DNA from: Endomicrobiia bacterium
GTDB taxonomy: Bacteria; Elusimicrobiota; Endomicrobiia; Endomicrobiales; Endomicrobiaceae
DNA length: 7,301 nucleotides
Reading direction: 5' to 3'
Assembly (NCBI GenBank): GCA_025998475.1
Contig: BNVZ01000059.1
Span: 1 to 7,301, forward strand
In this document: in pieces, positions 1-6,819 of the stretch
How the letters are laid out: every line of letters starts with the position of its first letter
How positions within the stretch are numbered: position 1 is the stretch's first letter
Position numbers and translations under genes: made by a program
Notes under the pieces: generated by a model
Database searches by the model: none
What the model was told of the DNA's origin: nothing
Seen by the model: the letters and a program-made list of their open reading frames with translations, nothing else

Positions 1-2817
1 AATTTGTTTTCTCTGGGCACACTTGAAAATATTAAACTAGGCGATATATCAAAATTAGATAGGAATAGTGCTACTTCACGTGATGGTGCTGCTAGCGCTG
101 GTGTTAATGACACTAGTAAAATGAATAACGGAGCCAATTTGGGGCAGTCGTTAGGAATCTTGAACCTATGTTTTCAAACAAAATTAGAATTACCACCATT
201 GGATTATTTGTCACACTTACTTCCTTTATTTCCTACTAAACTCAAAATATTAGATTTTGATTTTTCATTGTCGGGCTCATCAAAGAACTCGTCAAAATCA
301 GACATTGTAGCCATATCAGATTCAATAAATATACCGTTGGTGCATAAAAGTCTCTTCTCGTGGATAAGCGGGTTTTACAAACAAAACATCCCTATACAGT
401 CAAAAACAACCTCTTTAACAACGAGTAGGGGTAACTTTGCTAAAATTGATTCGCAAGTTAAACAGGGAAATTCAATAAGTTCATATTTCTTGAAACTCAT
501 AGCATCGCAAAAAAGAGTATTCACAGAATCAAGAAATAGATGGTCAAGTTCAAAAAATTCACCTACATCAATCCACTCTAAAAGATTGTCGAAACCAAGT
601 ATTAAACGCCATCCGATGACTCCAAAATTGGCACATCACATATCTTCAATTGATAGATTTTATGAATTTCGTAATGTTAACATATTTCACCCTTTAATAC
701 ATGATTTCTGCGGCCTCAACTTATTTTCAAACTATGATGGTGCTAGTGGGGTTAGTTCATCAGTTTTAGCAAACAATATTCAAACCCAGAACATGCAAAT
801 AGATATTTTTCCTCGCAATTGTCACAACGTTAGATTAGAAAATACGCCTTCAGACGCTAATCTTCAAAATCGTTTACATCAATTGGCCAGTATTTATGAT
901 GTAGTCTTCTCACTTCCTCGCTACCCGACGATACAAAGTCTTATACGAGATATGTCCACCTTCTCAATTCCTTTAAGCTTATCTTCAAGCCCAACAAATT
1001 CAACAAATTTAGTTCTATCGAGTTCGTCAAATGGATTGTTAAACTCTAACACAATTCAATGGAACGAAGGAATACAAATAGGTTTAATAGGTTTTCAACC
1101 AGTATATGTCTCTGCTAACGGGACATTATTAAATACTCCAAGCTTCATGCCAAGGATAATAGGTGCTCCAGCGGATCAGGTAAACCAGATAAGTCTAGGA
1201 ACTTTATTTTTACCGTGTTCACCGAATATCTCACTAATAACACTAAATCCATTTTCACTTGGCTTGCCAAGATCCGTAATTGAACATGAAACCTTAGAAA
1301 GACATTGTTTGGTGATGACTTCTAATGTTAATTCCAATGCGGAATATAAGAAAATCAAAAACGCTCAAAAATATCTTATTTGGCTAGTCAGTAGGCGAAA
1401 TACTCGAAAAGGAAGTGAAGATACCTTTAAAAAAGCGCGTGAATATTGTACAAATAATCAAGTTGGAATACCTTTAGATCAAAGATCATCTAAATATGAC
1501 ATACTGCTTCATCGCATTGCGGCTGCAAAAGATAAAGCTGGTAATATATGGGTATTCGGAATACAAACTTACCGTAATAAATCTTATTACACATTGGAGA
1601 GAGGTAATTTTAATCCAGATCCAGAAAGACGATGTCTTTATATTCTTAAGGCTGGAGAGTATTTCGTGGAGCCTCATATATGGTACAAAGAAATTGGGAC
1701 TAATAAGACAAAAGAATATCATGTCCCATGGATTTTGAATGTCAAGGGTCGTACAGGGATGTTTCAGCATCAGGGTTCGGGGCCATGGCACTCGGGAGGG
1801 TGCGGATTATTTCTATATAAAGAGGAAGCGGAAGAAATTTATGATGGAATGGTTAAATCTAAGAAAGGAAGTAAAACAACAATTAGAGTTACTAATTCAG
1901 ACCAAGTTAATGAAGTACTTAAAGCGGAACTCGATGCACATTCACATGACCCAGTAGCACAAGGAAAATCAGAACAAAAGGGTGGTGGATGTGGTAGTTG
2001 GGAGGAAGACATTTTTGATGAGACTCCTTTAGCCTATGATTCAGATATAATGTCAAACATCATTTTAGATCCAGAATCTCTAAATCCAAACGCTATTTTA
2101 TGTATTGATAATCTAGAGACGACGTCGGAACATAATACAAATGAAAGTGTTGATAAAACTGACGCTGTCGAAGTGGTTCCAATCCCAGATGATAATTCAC
2201 TTCAAATGTCTACTAATACTTCAAGCTTTACGTTATCAGAAGTGACTACTAGAGCAGATTTTGATGAGGATTCTAATAAAACTACTCAACAAAACAAAAC
2301 CAATGTCGATGGCGAACTTAATGTTGAGGTGTTTGTTGATCAAGCCCAAGATGATAATTCTTCAAGCAGCTCAGATAATCCTTTACACATAACTCCTACA
2401 ATTATAAGCGATAAGAATAATACTGGCGACTCAACAAAAACAAAAACAAAAACAAAAGGTAAAACAAAGAAAAAAAAGAAAACAAAAACAGACAAAGAAA
2501 CATCCACTGATATAAACTATGATAACTCTCTCTATGATGGATCAACCAATTATCAGCCTAATAACATAATTAAAAAGTGCTGGGCACTTGAGCAATTTTT
2601 TCTTGAGCACGAAGTTGAAAAACCTGTTGTAACTAAAGTTAATCTAAGTTTATATAATAATCCATCAAATTCTTCAAGTGACTCTTCACTACTGACTTAC
2701 CCAACTGAATCAAAGGCTTCAGGTAATCCTTCTTCAGTACCATCCCCCTCAACCCAAGGCAGTAAAGAAGTAACTGATAGTTACTTGTCTAACATCAAGA
2801 CAATGATAATAATATAG
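1..2817 (+). CDS. Large low-complexity protein with DUF5675-like / L,D-transpeptidase-like core, 5' partial
   Basis: The frame is open at the window edge (codon 1-3 is Asn), so the TTG at 4-6 is probably not the real start and the N-terminus is missing. Residues are counted from nt 4. Residues 1-440 are Ser/Asn-rich with no clear domain or membrane segment. Residues about 445-620 look folded: a charged helical stretch, then a block with TLER (530-533), a Cys-Leu-Tyr-Ile-Leu-Lys-Ala-Gly-Glu-Tyr turn (544-553), ILNVKGRTG (577-585), H589-Q-G591 and S597-G-G-C600-G. This order (TLE, IPAGTY-like, LNVxGxxG, IHxGN, GC) is what I recall of DUF5675, a family of unknown activity. The His...Ser-x-Gly-Cys spacing also recalls YkuD L,D-transpeptidases, which cross-link peptidoglycan. 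Residues 660-937 are Asp/Asn/Ser/Thr-rich with a lysine tract (811-835) and one less disordered patch (859-880). The gene appears frameshifted near its end, continuing in another frame. The coding call is certain; the family is a reasoned guess from memory, and the substrate is unknown. Confidence 0.85.
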   Translation, partial: NLFSLGTLENIKLGDISKLDRNSATSRDGAASAGVNDTSKMNNGANLGQSLGILNLCFQTKLELPPLDYLSHLLPLFPTKLKILDFDFSLSGSSKNSSKSDIVAISDSINIPLVHKSLFSWISGFYKQNIPIQSKTTSLTTSRGNFAKIDSQVKQGNSISSYFLKLIASQKRVFTESRNRWSSSKNSPTSIHSKRLSKPSIKRHPMTPKLAHHISSIDRFYEFRNVNIFHPLIHDFCGLNLFSNYDGASGVSSSVLANNIQTQNMQIDIFPRNCHNVRLENTPSDANLQNRLHQLASIYDVVFSLPRYPTIQSLIRDMSTFSIPLSLSSSPTNSTNLVLSSSSNGLLNSNTIQWNEGIQIGLIGFQPVYVSANGTLLNTPSFMPRIIGAPADQVNQISLGTLFLPCSPNISLITLNPFSLGLPRSVIEHETLERHCLVMTSNVNSNAEYKKIKNAQKYLIWLVSRRNTRKGSEDTFKKAREYCTNNQVGIPLDQRSSKYDILLHRIAAAKDKAGNIWVFGIQTYRNKSYYTLERGNFNPDPERRCLYILKAGEYFVEPHIWYKEIGTNKTKEYHVPWILNVKGRTGMFQHQGSGPWHSGGCGLFLYKEEAEEIYDGMVKSKKGSKTTIRVTNSDQVNEVLKAELDAHSHDPVAQGKSEQKGGGCGSWEEDIFDETPLAYDSDIMSNIILDPESLNPNAILCIDNLETTSEHNTNESVDKTDAVEVVPIPDDNSLQMSTNTSSFTLSEVTTRADFDEDSNKTTQQNKTNVDGELNVEVFVDQAQDDNSSSSSDNPLHITPTIISDKNNTGDSTKTKTKTKGKTKKKKKTKTDKETSTDINYDNSLYDGSTNYQPNNIIKKCWALEQFFLEHEVEKPVVTKVNLSLYNNPSNSSSDSSLLTYPTESKASGNPSSVPSPSTQGSKEVTDSYLSNIKTMIII
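2434..2457 (+). repeat. (ACAAAA)x4 tandem hexanucleotide repeat encoding Thr-Lys
   Basis: Four perfect copies of ACAAAA encode Thr-Lys four times. They are followed by a Lys-rich stretch that includes a run of eight A (2470-2477). The tract gives the protein a strongly basic island inside an acidic, Asp/Asn-rich arm. The hexamer preserves the frame when copies change, while the A8 run is a site where polymerase slippage would break it. The frame downstream is still intact here. Confidence 0.9.
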
Positions 2818-3815
2818 TCGGTAGGCAAGTTCAAAAACAAAATGTTATCGCCCCAATAAATGTAGAAAATGATGATATTACTCCATGTAATGAAGAAAAT
2901 AAGTACATATATAACCCAGACAAATACAAAGACAGTAAGGATGAGGATAGTTTTCCAAGTACTTCTAGTGAGCTATCGGTTACATCTACTTCAAACCAAG
3001 ATGCTAAAGTAGAGGATATAATCAGTGACCATGTAATTATAGAACCAAGTCTATCGGGTGGTGATGACAAAACTACAGAAAATCAAGATAAACACCATGA
3101 TATAGATAAATCAAACAGTATAATTAAATCATTAGCAGTAAGTGACACACCTGATAACAACAACCATGATGAAGTTACACCAAATGTTTATAAGATAACC
3201 AGCATTGACTTTAAAGATGATATACAAAGAAAATCTGATGCTGATCAAGTTTCCAATATTAAGGCTTCAACCCCTTTAAGCAACTCCACAGCACATGCTT
3301 TTTCAAATGATAATAAACTAATCAATAATGATAAATGTAATCTAAAAGATGAATCAAATCCAGTCTGGGGTGATAGTCAAACCGATGATGTTGAAGTTGA
3401 CCAAAGTTCAGATATTAATCGTCTAAATAAACAAAATGATGATAGGTTAAATGTAAATAAAGAACCCACTCCAGCTAGAGGTGATGCTAAAGTTGACGAT
3501 GTCGGAGATGATTTTAATAAAGATGAGAAATTATTACAGAATCCATCTGACTCACAAATATCGTCTGTTGCAGTAGAAAATTATGAATCAGACGTATCAA
3601 GCCAACTATTTGATAAAATAAAAGTTGATGATGTTGAAGTTGTTCAAAATTCACATATCGAAGATTCAAACATAGAAAATGACTCCAAAACGTCGCCTTA
3701 CCCAACTGAAAATGATACAACAGATTATGATAGTTTTGCTCCATATAACATGAAGCCAGAAGCAGAAGTAGAAGATGATAAAACTGATAATAAAATTGTT
3801 GTTATAGAAGCTTAA
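2793..3815 (+). pseudogene. Frame-shifted C-terminal part of the upstream low-complexity gene
   Basis: After the stop of the upstream frame (TAG at 2815-2817), the frame one base back is open for 340 codons, from just after a TAA at 2790-2792 to the TAA at 3813-3815. I found no ATG, GTG or TTG near its beginning; the first usable ATG is close to 3750. It therefore cannot be an independent gene with a normal start. Its product is rich in Asp, Asn, Ser, Thr and Lys exactly like residues 660-937 of the upstream frame. The overlap reads HQDNDNNIVGRQ in this frame, against IKTMIII in the upstream frame, so the switch most likely sits between 2791 and 2816. It also shares the YPTE tetrapeptide with the upstream part and contains imperfect VDDVEV-type repeats. 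No folded domain, signal or membrane segment is visible. The best reading is the broken C-terminal arm of a single gene; a sequencing error or an unusual -1 frameshift are alternatives. Confidence 0.8.
3372..3656 (+). repeat. Imperfect internal protein repeats around a VDDVEV core
   Basis: In the frame that ends at 3815, related motifs recur: QTDDVEVDQSSDI (from 3378), AKVDDVGDDF (from 3486) and IKVDDVEVVQNSHI (from 3621). A more diverged DAKVEDI lies near 3000. The first two copies also share the surrounding Gly-Asp before the motif and a Leu-Asn/Leu-Leu-Gln run after it, at roughly 110-nt spacing. This suggests the arm grew by duplication of a unit of about 37 residues followed by divergence. 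No known repeat family is recognised. Confidence 0.6.
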
Positions 3816-4475
3816 ATATTAATGACTCCAAACAATAAACATTACAAAATTACTACTCCAAGCAAAATGATGGACAAATAATTATTAGGAAGTGTATGAC
3901 ATTATTCTAGGTTATGAAGATTTCTAAAGAATGGAAGTATAAGCCAGAATTGTACTATATCCAAGTTACATATCATTAATCATATTATCCTTTATAAAAT
4001 CATTCCTTAATTTTCGACAAAACTATTTCATTGCAAATATTGGTTAAAACGAATTTATGCTGTTGGATTAGTTACCAATTAAACAATAATAACATGTTAT
4101 CTACGACTTTTTTGCTATACAATTATATTATTGATAGGTTAATTAAATACGGTGGAAGCACATTAACTTAATCTGCCAACGAATACATGTCTTGATTTCA
4201 AATATTGAAAAACAATCAGTTTTAAAACTGTTCTAGATTGAAAGATATATATAGTCTGGATGTAATATTGTAGGATAAGTTAAAACGTCTTGGGGTGTTA
4301 ATATATGCTAGTATTGATTTTTATAAGTGACTTAAAAGTATTTTTGGATAAAGACGAATAAATCATTATTGAACTATTGTAAAGATTAATATCCAAACAA
4401 AATTTTTTTTGTTGTCGCTATAGGGTTGTTTAAAAGTCGGAAAAACTGAAATTGACTTTAAAAAAATTATAAATA

Positions 4476-4492
4476 GAGGAGACTTTATGTAG
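4476..4492 (+). other. Orphan ribosome-binding site followed by ATG-TAG
   Basis: GAGGAG at 4476-4481 is followed after five bases by ATG (4487-4489) and immediately by TAG (4490-4492). A strong Shine-Dalgarno site at ideal spacing is rare by chance in DNA this A+T-rich, yet the reading frame is one codon long. It may be the surviving start region of a gene that has otherwise eroded, or a start-stop element. A TTGACT at 4452-4457 and TATAAA at 4468-4473 lie just upstream, but only 10 bases separate them, too few for a normal promoter. Confidence 0.4.
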
Positions 4493-4608
4493 AACTAAAT
4501 TAATTAATAATATATAAAAACTGACTAGCATATTTCAGAATATTGGTTATAAGTATAATATCTGTATCGGAACTTAAAATTTAAGTAATATATATTATTT
4601 ATGTTTCT

Positions 4609-4634
4609 AAAAACAATATATGGTTTGCATATAT
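4609..4634 (-). terminator. Possible intrinsic terminator of the M16-like gene
   Basis: Read on the minus strand, seven bases after the TAA stop, the sequence forms a perfect 7-bp stem ATATATG / CATATAT (4634-4628 with 4622-4616) around the loop CAAAC. Then come TG and five T (4613-4609). Position and shape suit a rho-independent terminator, but the stem has a single G-C pair, so it is weak. An overlapping alternative stem, TTTGC/GCAAA (4640-4636 with 4628-4624), competes with it. Confidence 0.4.
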
Positions 4635-4641
4635 AGCAAAA

Positions 4642-6201
4642 TTACTTCGCGCTTTTAAGTTTTTTATGATATACAATTCTTTGATAATATTTGCCTTTGA
4701 GTAGTCGTCCTGCCATATCTTTTAAATCTTGTTTGGACACTGTTTTACAAACGAAAGGAAATTTTTCAGATTCACTCAATGGGGCTTTGTTCCATACAGC
4801 AGAACAAGCATAGCGCTTGCAGACTGCCATACTATCATAACTATATTCACCGTATAATTCCACTGTAGCATTCTTTGCCTTTAAAAGAACATCTGTATCA
4901 ATATTTCCTTGCGCAATGCTTTGCATATGTTTAAAAGCCTTAGATATATATTTATTAGGTTTTGCAAAATCGTACCAATTATTCCATATGGTTATGCAAA
5001 GCTCATCAAAAAACGGATTGATATAACACTCACAACCATTATCATTCACAGAATGATCATCATCGCTAGTATTATTATCACTATCACTAGTATTATTAAG
5101 AATAGCATAGATGTACTGTTCAAATACCTTTAAAGTAGCCTTCATTTTTGGAGAATATTTTTGATCTATAATCCAATGCATATCAACATGTGTACAGTTT
5201 TTGTCGTCCTCCTCATAGAATTCCACTTTTGAAGGTGTAGGACGTGTAAATCTTTGATTAGTAAGTGGTGCTGACCTAGGAATAGAAGCAATGTACTTTT
5301 TAACATATATTTTAAACGTTTCTGTGTCAATGTTTCCAGCAAAAACAAAAGTAAAATCAGCTGGATTAAAACATTTCTTTAAAAAATTAAGTGCACGTTC
5401 AGGGGTTATCTTAGGATAATCAGTTACTTCGAAATATTTTTTATAATCACAAAGATGTGAGTCTTGAAAAGGGTCTGAATTAAAGCGCGATTGATTAGGT
5501 GATCCATCGAAATTAAAATGAGGATTATTACTACAAAGAAAATCCACATGCGTAGTATTACGATATCCATCTCTATGAGACTTAATGTAATCGTTAACTT
5601 TATCAGATTCAATTTCCTGGCAAGTAAACCTAAGGTAAATAAGCTCAAATAGTGGCTCAGGATCTTTGTACGACCAAGTTTCACCTTCGATAGATCGTTC
5701 AAAGGCTTCAATATGTATATTAAAGTCATCAAATATTTTTTTTTTAAGCTTACAGTCATTTAACTTATCAAAATACGGTCCCACACGAGATTGACGAAGA
5801 ATTTTTGAAGCAAATCTTGCAGAGGGGATATCGTCCTTATTAGTAACAGCCATTGTCCCGCCTTTGGCAAGGGCGGCTAAAGCAAAAGTATCAATTGAGG
5901 GGTATTTACATTGCATATTCTTTAATATAACTCTTGCGCCGTTACTAAGCTCTAATATTATAGCTCCTGTCTCCTTGTCTATTGATTCTTTTACAATAGT
6001 TCCGGGCTTTGGCGCTTTGCTTAAATGTTTTTTGTCAGTAACCTCGGGTGTTTGGGTCTGAGACAAATCTGATGATTTATCAACATTAGGGGTAGTTTTA
6101 ATTTTTTTTTCATATGGTGTAGGGTTGTCTTTTTCCAATGCCTGCACAAATGCAATAAAGTAAAATACAAAAAATATCCCAAGTATGGTTTTTAGTTTCA
6201 T
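4642..6201 (-). CDS. Secreted M16-like (insulinase/pitrilysin family) protein, non-catalytic half only
   Basis: The 519-residue product begins with a signal peptide (MKLK, hydrophobic 6-19, likely cleavage VQA21/L22), then a Thr/Lys/Pro-rich linker (22-66). From about 68 it matches, from memory, the second half of PqqL-like M16 peptidases: LSNGARVILK (85-94), a Gly-Gly loop (114-115), SRVGPYF (138-144), a PxPLFELIYLRFT segment (181-193), and PERALNFL...NPADFTFVFAGN (267-290) followed by the YIASIP strand end (303-308). The C-terminal lobe (325-519) is more diverged. The zinc motif HxxEH is absent; the nearest look-alike is HVDMH (338-342), which lacks the Glu. Full PqqL-type proteins are about 900 residues, so this stands alone as the half that normally closes the chamber. 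It has 13 cysteines and an Asn/Asp insertion (369-391). The start is fixed by a strong ribosome-binding site. Role inferred: a periplasmic or exported partner of a catalytic M16 subunit, or an inactive binding protein. The family call is fairly sure; the function is not. Confidence 0.85.
   Translation of the reverse strand: MKLKTILGIFFVFYFIAFVQALEKDNPTPYEKKIKTTPNVDKSSDLSQTQTPEVTDKKHLSKAPKPGTIVKESIDKETGAIILELSNGARVILKNMQCKYPSIDTFALAALAKGGTMAVTNKDDIPSARFASKILRQSRVGPYFDKLNDCKLKKKIFDDFNIHIEAFERSIEGETWSYKDPEPLFELIYLRFTCQEIESDKVNDYIKSHRDGYRNTTHVDFLCSNNPHFNFDGSPNQSRFNSDPFQDSHLCDYKKYFEVTDYPKITPERALNFLKKCFNPADFTFVFAGNIDTETFKIYVKKYIASIPRSAPLTNQRFTRPTPSKVEFYEEDDKNCTHVDMHWIIDQKYSPKMKATLKVFEQYIYAILNNTSDSDNNTSDDDHSVNDNGCECYINPFFDELCITIWNNWYDFAKPNKYISKAFKHMQSIAQGNIDTDVLLKAKNATVELYGEYSYDSMAVCKRYACSAVWNKAPLSESEKFPFVCKTVSKQDLKDMAGRLLKGKYYQRIVYHKKLKSAK
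5056..5097 (-). repeat. 21-nt tandem duplication inside the M16-like gene (7 residues twice)
   Basis: Two adjacent 21-base units (5097-5077 and 5076-5056, read on the minus strand) match at 18 of 21 positions and encode NNTSDSD and NNTSDDD (residues 369-382). They form most of an acidic, Asn-rich loop placed in the C-terminal lobe, in the area where catalytically competent M16 pairs usually carry the conserved Arg/Tyr substrate-binding segment. The duplication keeps the frame. Confidence 0.85.
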
Positions 6202-6209
6202 AATTTTCT

Positions 6210-6216
6210 CACCTCT
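6210..6216 (-). promoter_or_regulatory. Shine-Dalgarno site of the M16-like gene
   Basis: On the minus strand AGAGGTG lies eight bases before the ATG at 6201-6199. GAGGTG is fully complementary to the anti-Shine-Dalgarno end of bacterial 16S rRNA. It supports this start codon over the downstream ATG codons and shows that the host uses SD-led initiation. Confidence 0.85.
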
Positions 6217-6238
6217 ATGCCATTTAATTTATTACGTT

Positions 6239-6247
6239 ATTATAACA
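6239..6247 (-). promoter_or_regulatory. Extended -10 promoter for the M16-like gene
   Basis: The minus strand reads TGTTATAAT, a perfect extended -10 element (TGn plus TATAAT). No good TTGACA-like -35 is seen about 17 bases upstream (ACAAAT there), as is common for extended -10 promoters. Transcription would start near 6231-6233, giving a leader of about 30 bases that contains the Shine-Dalgarno site. Confidence 0.6.
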
Positions 6248-6334
6248 TAAAACATAGATTTATTTGTATATGTAGAGAGTTATAACATATTTTTACATTT
6301 AGCAAATCATAAATCAAAAAGCTATTTATGGTTC

Positions 6335-6586
6335 CTAAAAAAACTTTTTGATAAAAAGTCTTATACCTTCCCATATGATTTCATAAACCTCTTTTTTTAC
6401 AGCTGTGTTGTGGTATTTTCTTTCAAGAGTAACCGCCAAAATAACATTGTCCTTAAAGTTATATATCTAAAATATTTCAGTCTTTGTAACTTTGTTTTTA
6501 TCACAGTAACAAAAAGTTATGGGATATATATGTATAATTATTAGTATTATTTTTACAGTTTTAGACTCCAAAGTCTCGATACGCCT
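6335..6586 (-). pseudogene. Possible decayed coding remnant, minus strand
   Basis: Reading leftward, one frame is open from 6586 to 6470 (39 codons, beginning RRIETLESKTVKIIL), has a single TAG at 6469-6467, and is open again from 6466 to 6338 (43 codons, with NVILAVTLERKYHNTAVKKE and VYEIIWEGIRLFIKK) up to TAG 6337-6335. The second piece has a natural mix of charged and hydrophobic residues and ends at a terminator-like hairpin, as a gene's 3' end would. There is no start codon or family match, and stretches this short can occur by chance in A+T-rich DNA. The call is tentative: the end of a decayed gene. Confidence 0.3.
6337..6359 (-). terminator. Terminator-like hairpin closing a minus-strand remnant
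   Basis: On the minus strand ACTTTTT (6359-6353), loop ATC, AAAAAGT (6349-6343) is followed directly by six T (6342-6337). It overlaps the last codons and TAG of an open minus-strand segment and lies upstream of the M16-like promoter, so it could insulate that promoter from leftward transcription. The stem has one G-C pair, so strength is doubtful. An alternative 9-bp pairing (6313-6321 with 6344-6352) and a 7-bp hairpin (6308-6314 with 6324-6330) overlap it. Confidence 0.35.
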
Positions 6587-6819
6587 TCAAAATCTTTGCT
6601 CTCTTTTGCCTACCACCACAAGAAGCTTAATTTATCAAGTGTTTACTACCATTATGTCCATAATTGTTTGCTGATCTTCTGGAGTGTAAATTGTTATAGT
6701 ACAGCAATTATTATTATTATATATGCTATTAGCTTTTTGGGCAGTCATTATTACTTACCCTTGTTTTGTGTGAATCATAGTTGAACTATGATTAAGACTT
6801 ATATTATCCTAAAATTTAA
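6587..6819. other. Spacer with a perfect inverted repeat, no gene supported
   Basis: The block 6556-6640 is richer in G+C than its surroundings. On the minus strand it can be read as a 21-codon open piece ending GGRQKRAKILKAYRDFGV with a stop near 6557, possibly the tail of a lost gene. Farther right are an ATT microsatellite-like run (about 6708-6720) and the 21-bp inverted repeat at 6773-6793. A 62-codon plus-strand ORF at 6596-6784 has Tyr/Ile/His-rich, non-protein-like composition and no ribosome-binding site. Confidence 0.4.
6773..6793. repeat. Perfect 10-bp inverted repeat around one base
   Basis: AATCATAGTT and AACTATGATT flank a central G (6783). The arms are perfectly complementary. 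No T-run follows on either strand, so it does not look like a terminator; an operator-like dyad or a mobile-element scar is possible. It lies 26 bases past the end of the 6820-7214 remnant. Confidence 0.75.

Larger units (their letters stand above)
3816..4641. other. Intergenic region between the two convergent genes, no convincing gene
   Basis: This 826-base A+T-rich stretch lies between the 3' ends of the two large genes. Only short open stretches occur. The left gene's frame is continued from ATG 3822 to TAA 3881. A 21-codon ORF at 3914-3979 starts MKISKEWKYKPELYY but lacks a good ribosome-binding site. A 57-codon stretch at 3998-4168 has no start; such lengths are expected by chance at this base composition. 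Small palindromes include 4089-4100 (ATAACATGTTAT) and 4217-4230 (CAGTTTTAAAACTG), and a T8 run lies at 4403-4410. I see no tRNA, rRNA, IS end or CRISPR. Confidence 0.7.

Noticed and set aside
4..6. TTG as the start codon of the left gene
   Set aside because: The frame is already open at base 1 and no ribosome-binding site can be seen, so the gene very probably begins outside the window.
1176..1358. 60-codon minus-strand ORF
   Set aside because: Antisense to the large left gene, with no ribosome-binding site.
1486..1791. 101-codon minus-strand ORF and plus-strand ORFs at 1496-1738 and 1739-1957
   Set aside because: They overlap the best-conserved part of the left gene (the Cys-His core) in other frames; implausible composition and no start signals.
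2470..2477. A8 run as the cause of the frame switch
   Set aside because: The frame that opens at 2793 is closed by stops at 2763 and 2790, so a shift at 2470 could not lead into it.
2831..3744. Minus-strand ORFs at 2831-3070 and 3514-3744
   Set aside because: Antisense to the long coding-like plus frame; their Ser/Leu-rich or His/Phe-rich composition is the mirror of the D/N/S-rich strand.
4390..4410. Terminator formed by TTTGGATA (4343-4350) and TATCCAAA (4390-4397) before T8
   Set aside because: The 39-base loop and the extra bases before the T-run make it unlikely to work as an intrinsic terminator.
5177..5191. HVDMH (residues 338-342) as a zinc site in the M16-like protein
   Set aside because: The catalytic Glu of HxxEH is missing and the position is in the C-terminal lobe, not the N-terminal helix where the motif lies.
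4909..5759. ORFs at 4909-5133 (+), 5166-5348 (-) and 5424-5759 (-)
   Set aside because: Shadows of the M16-like gene in other frames; only the 519-residue frame has a signal peptide, ribosome-binding site and family motifs.
5864..6061. 65-codon plus-strand ORF
   Set aside because: Antisense to the N-terminal part of the M16-like gene, without a start signal.
6596..6784. 62-codon plus-strand ORF
   Set aside because: No ribosome-binding site and aberrant Tyr/Ile/His composition.
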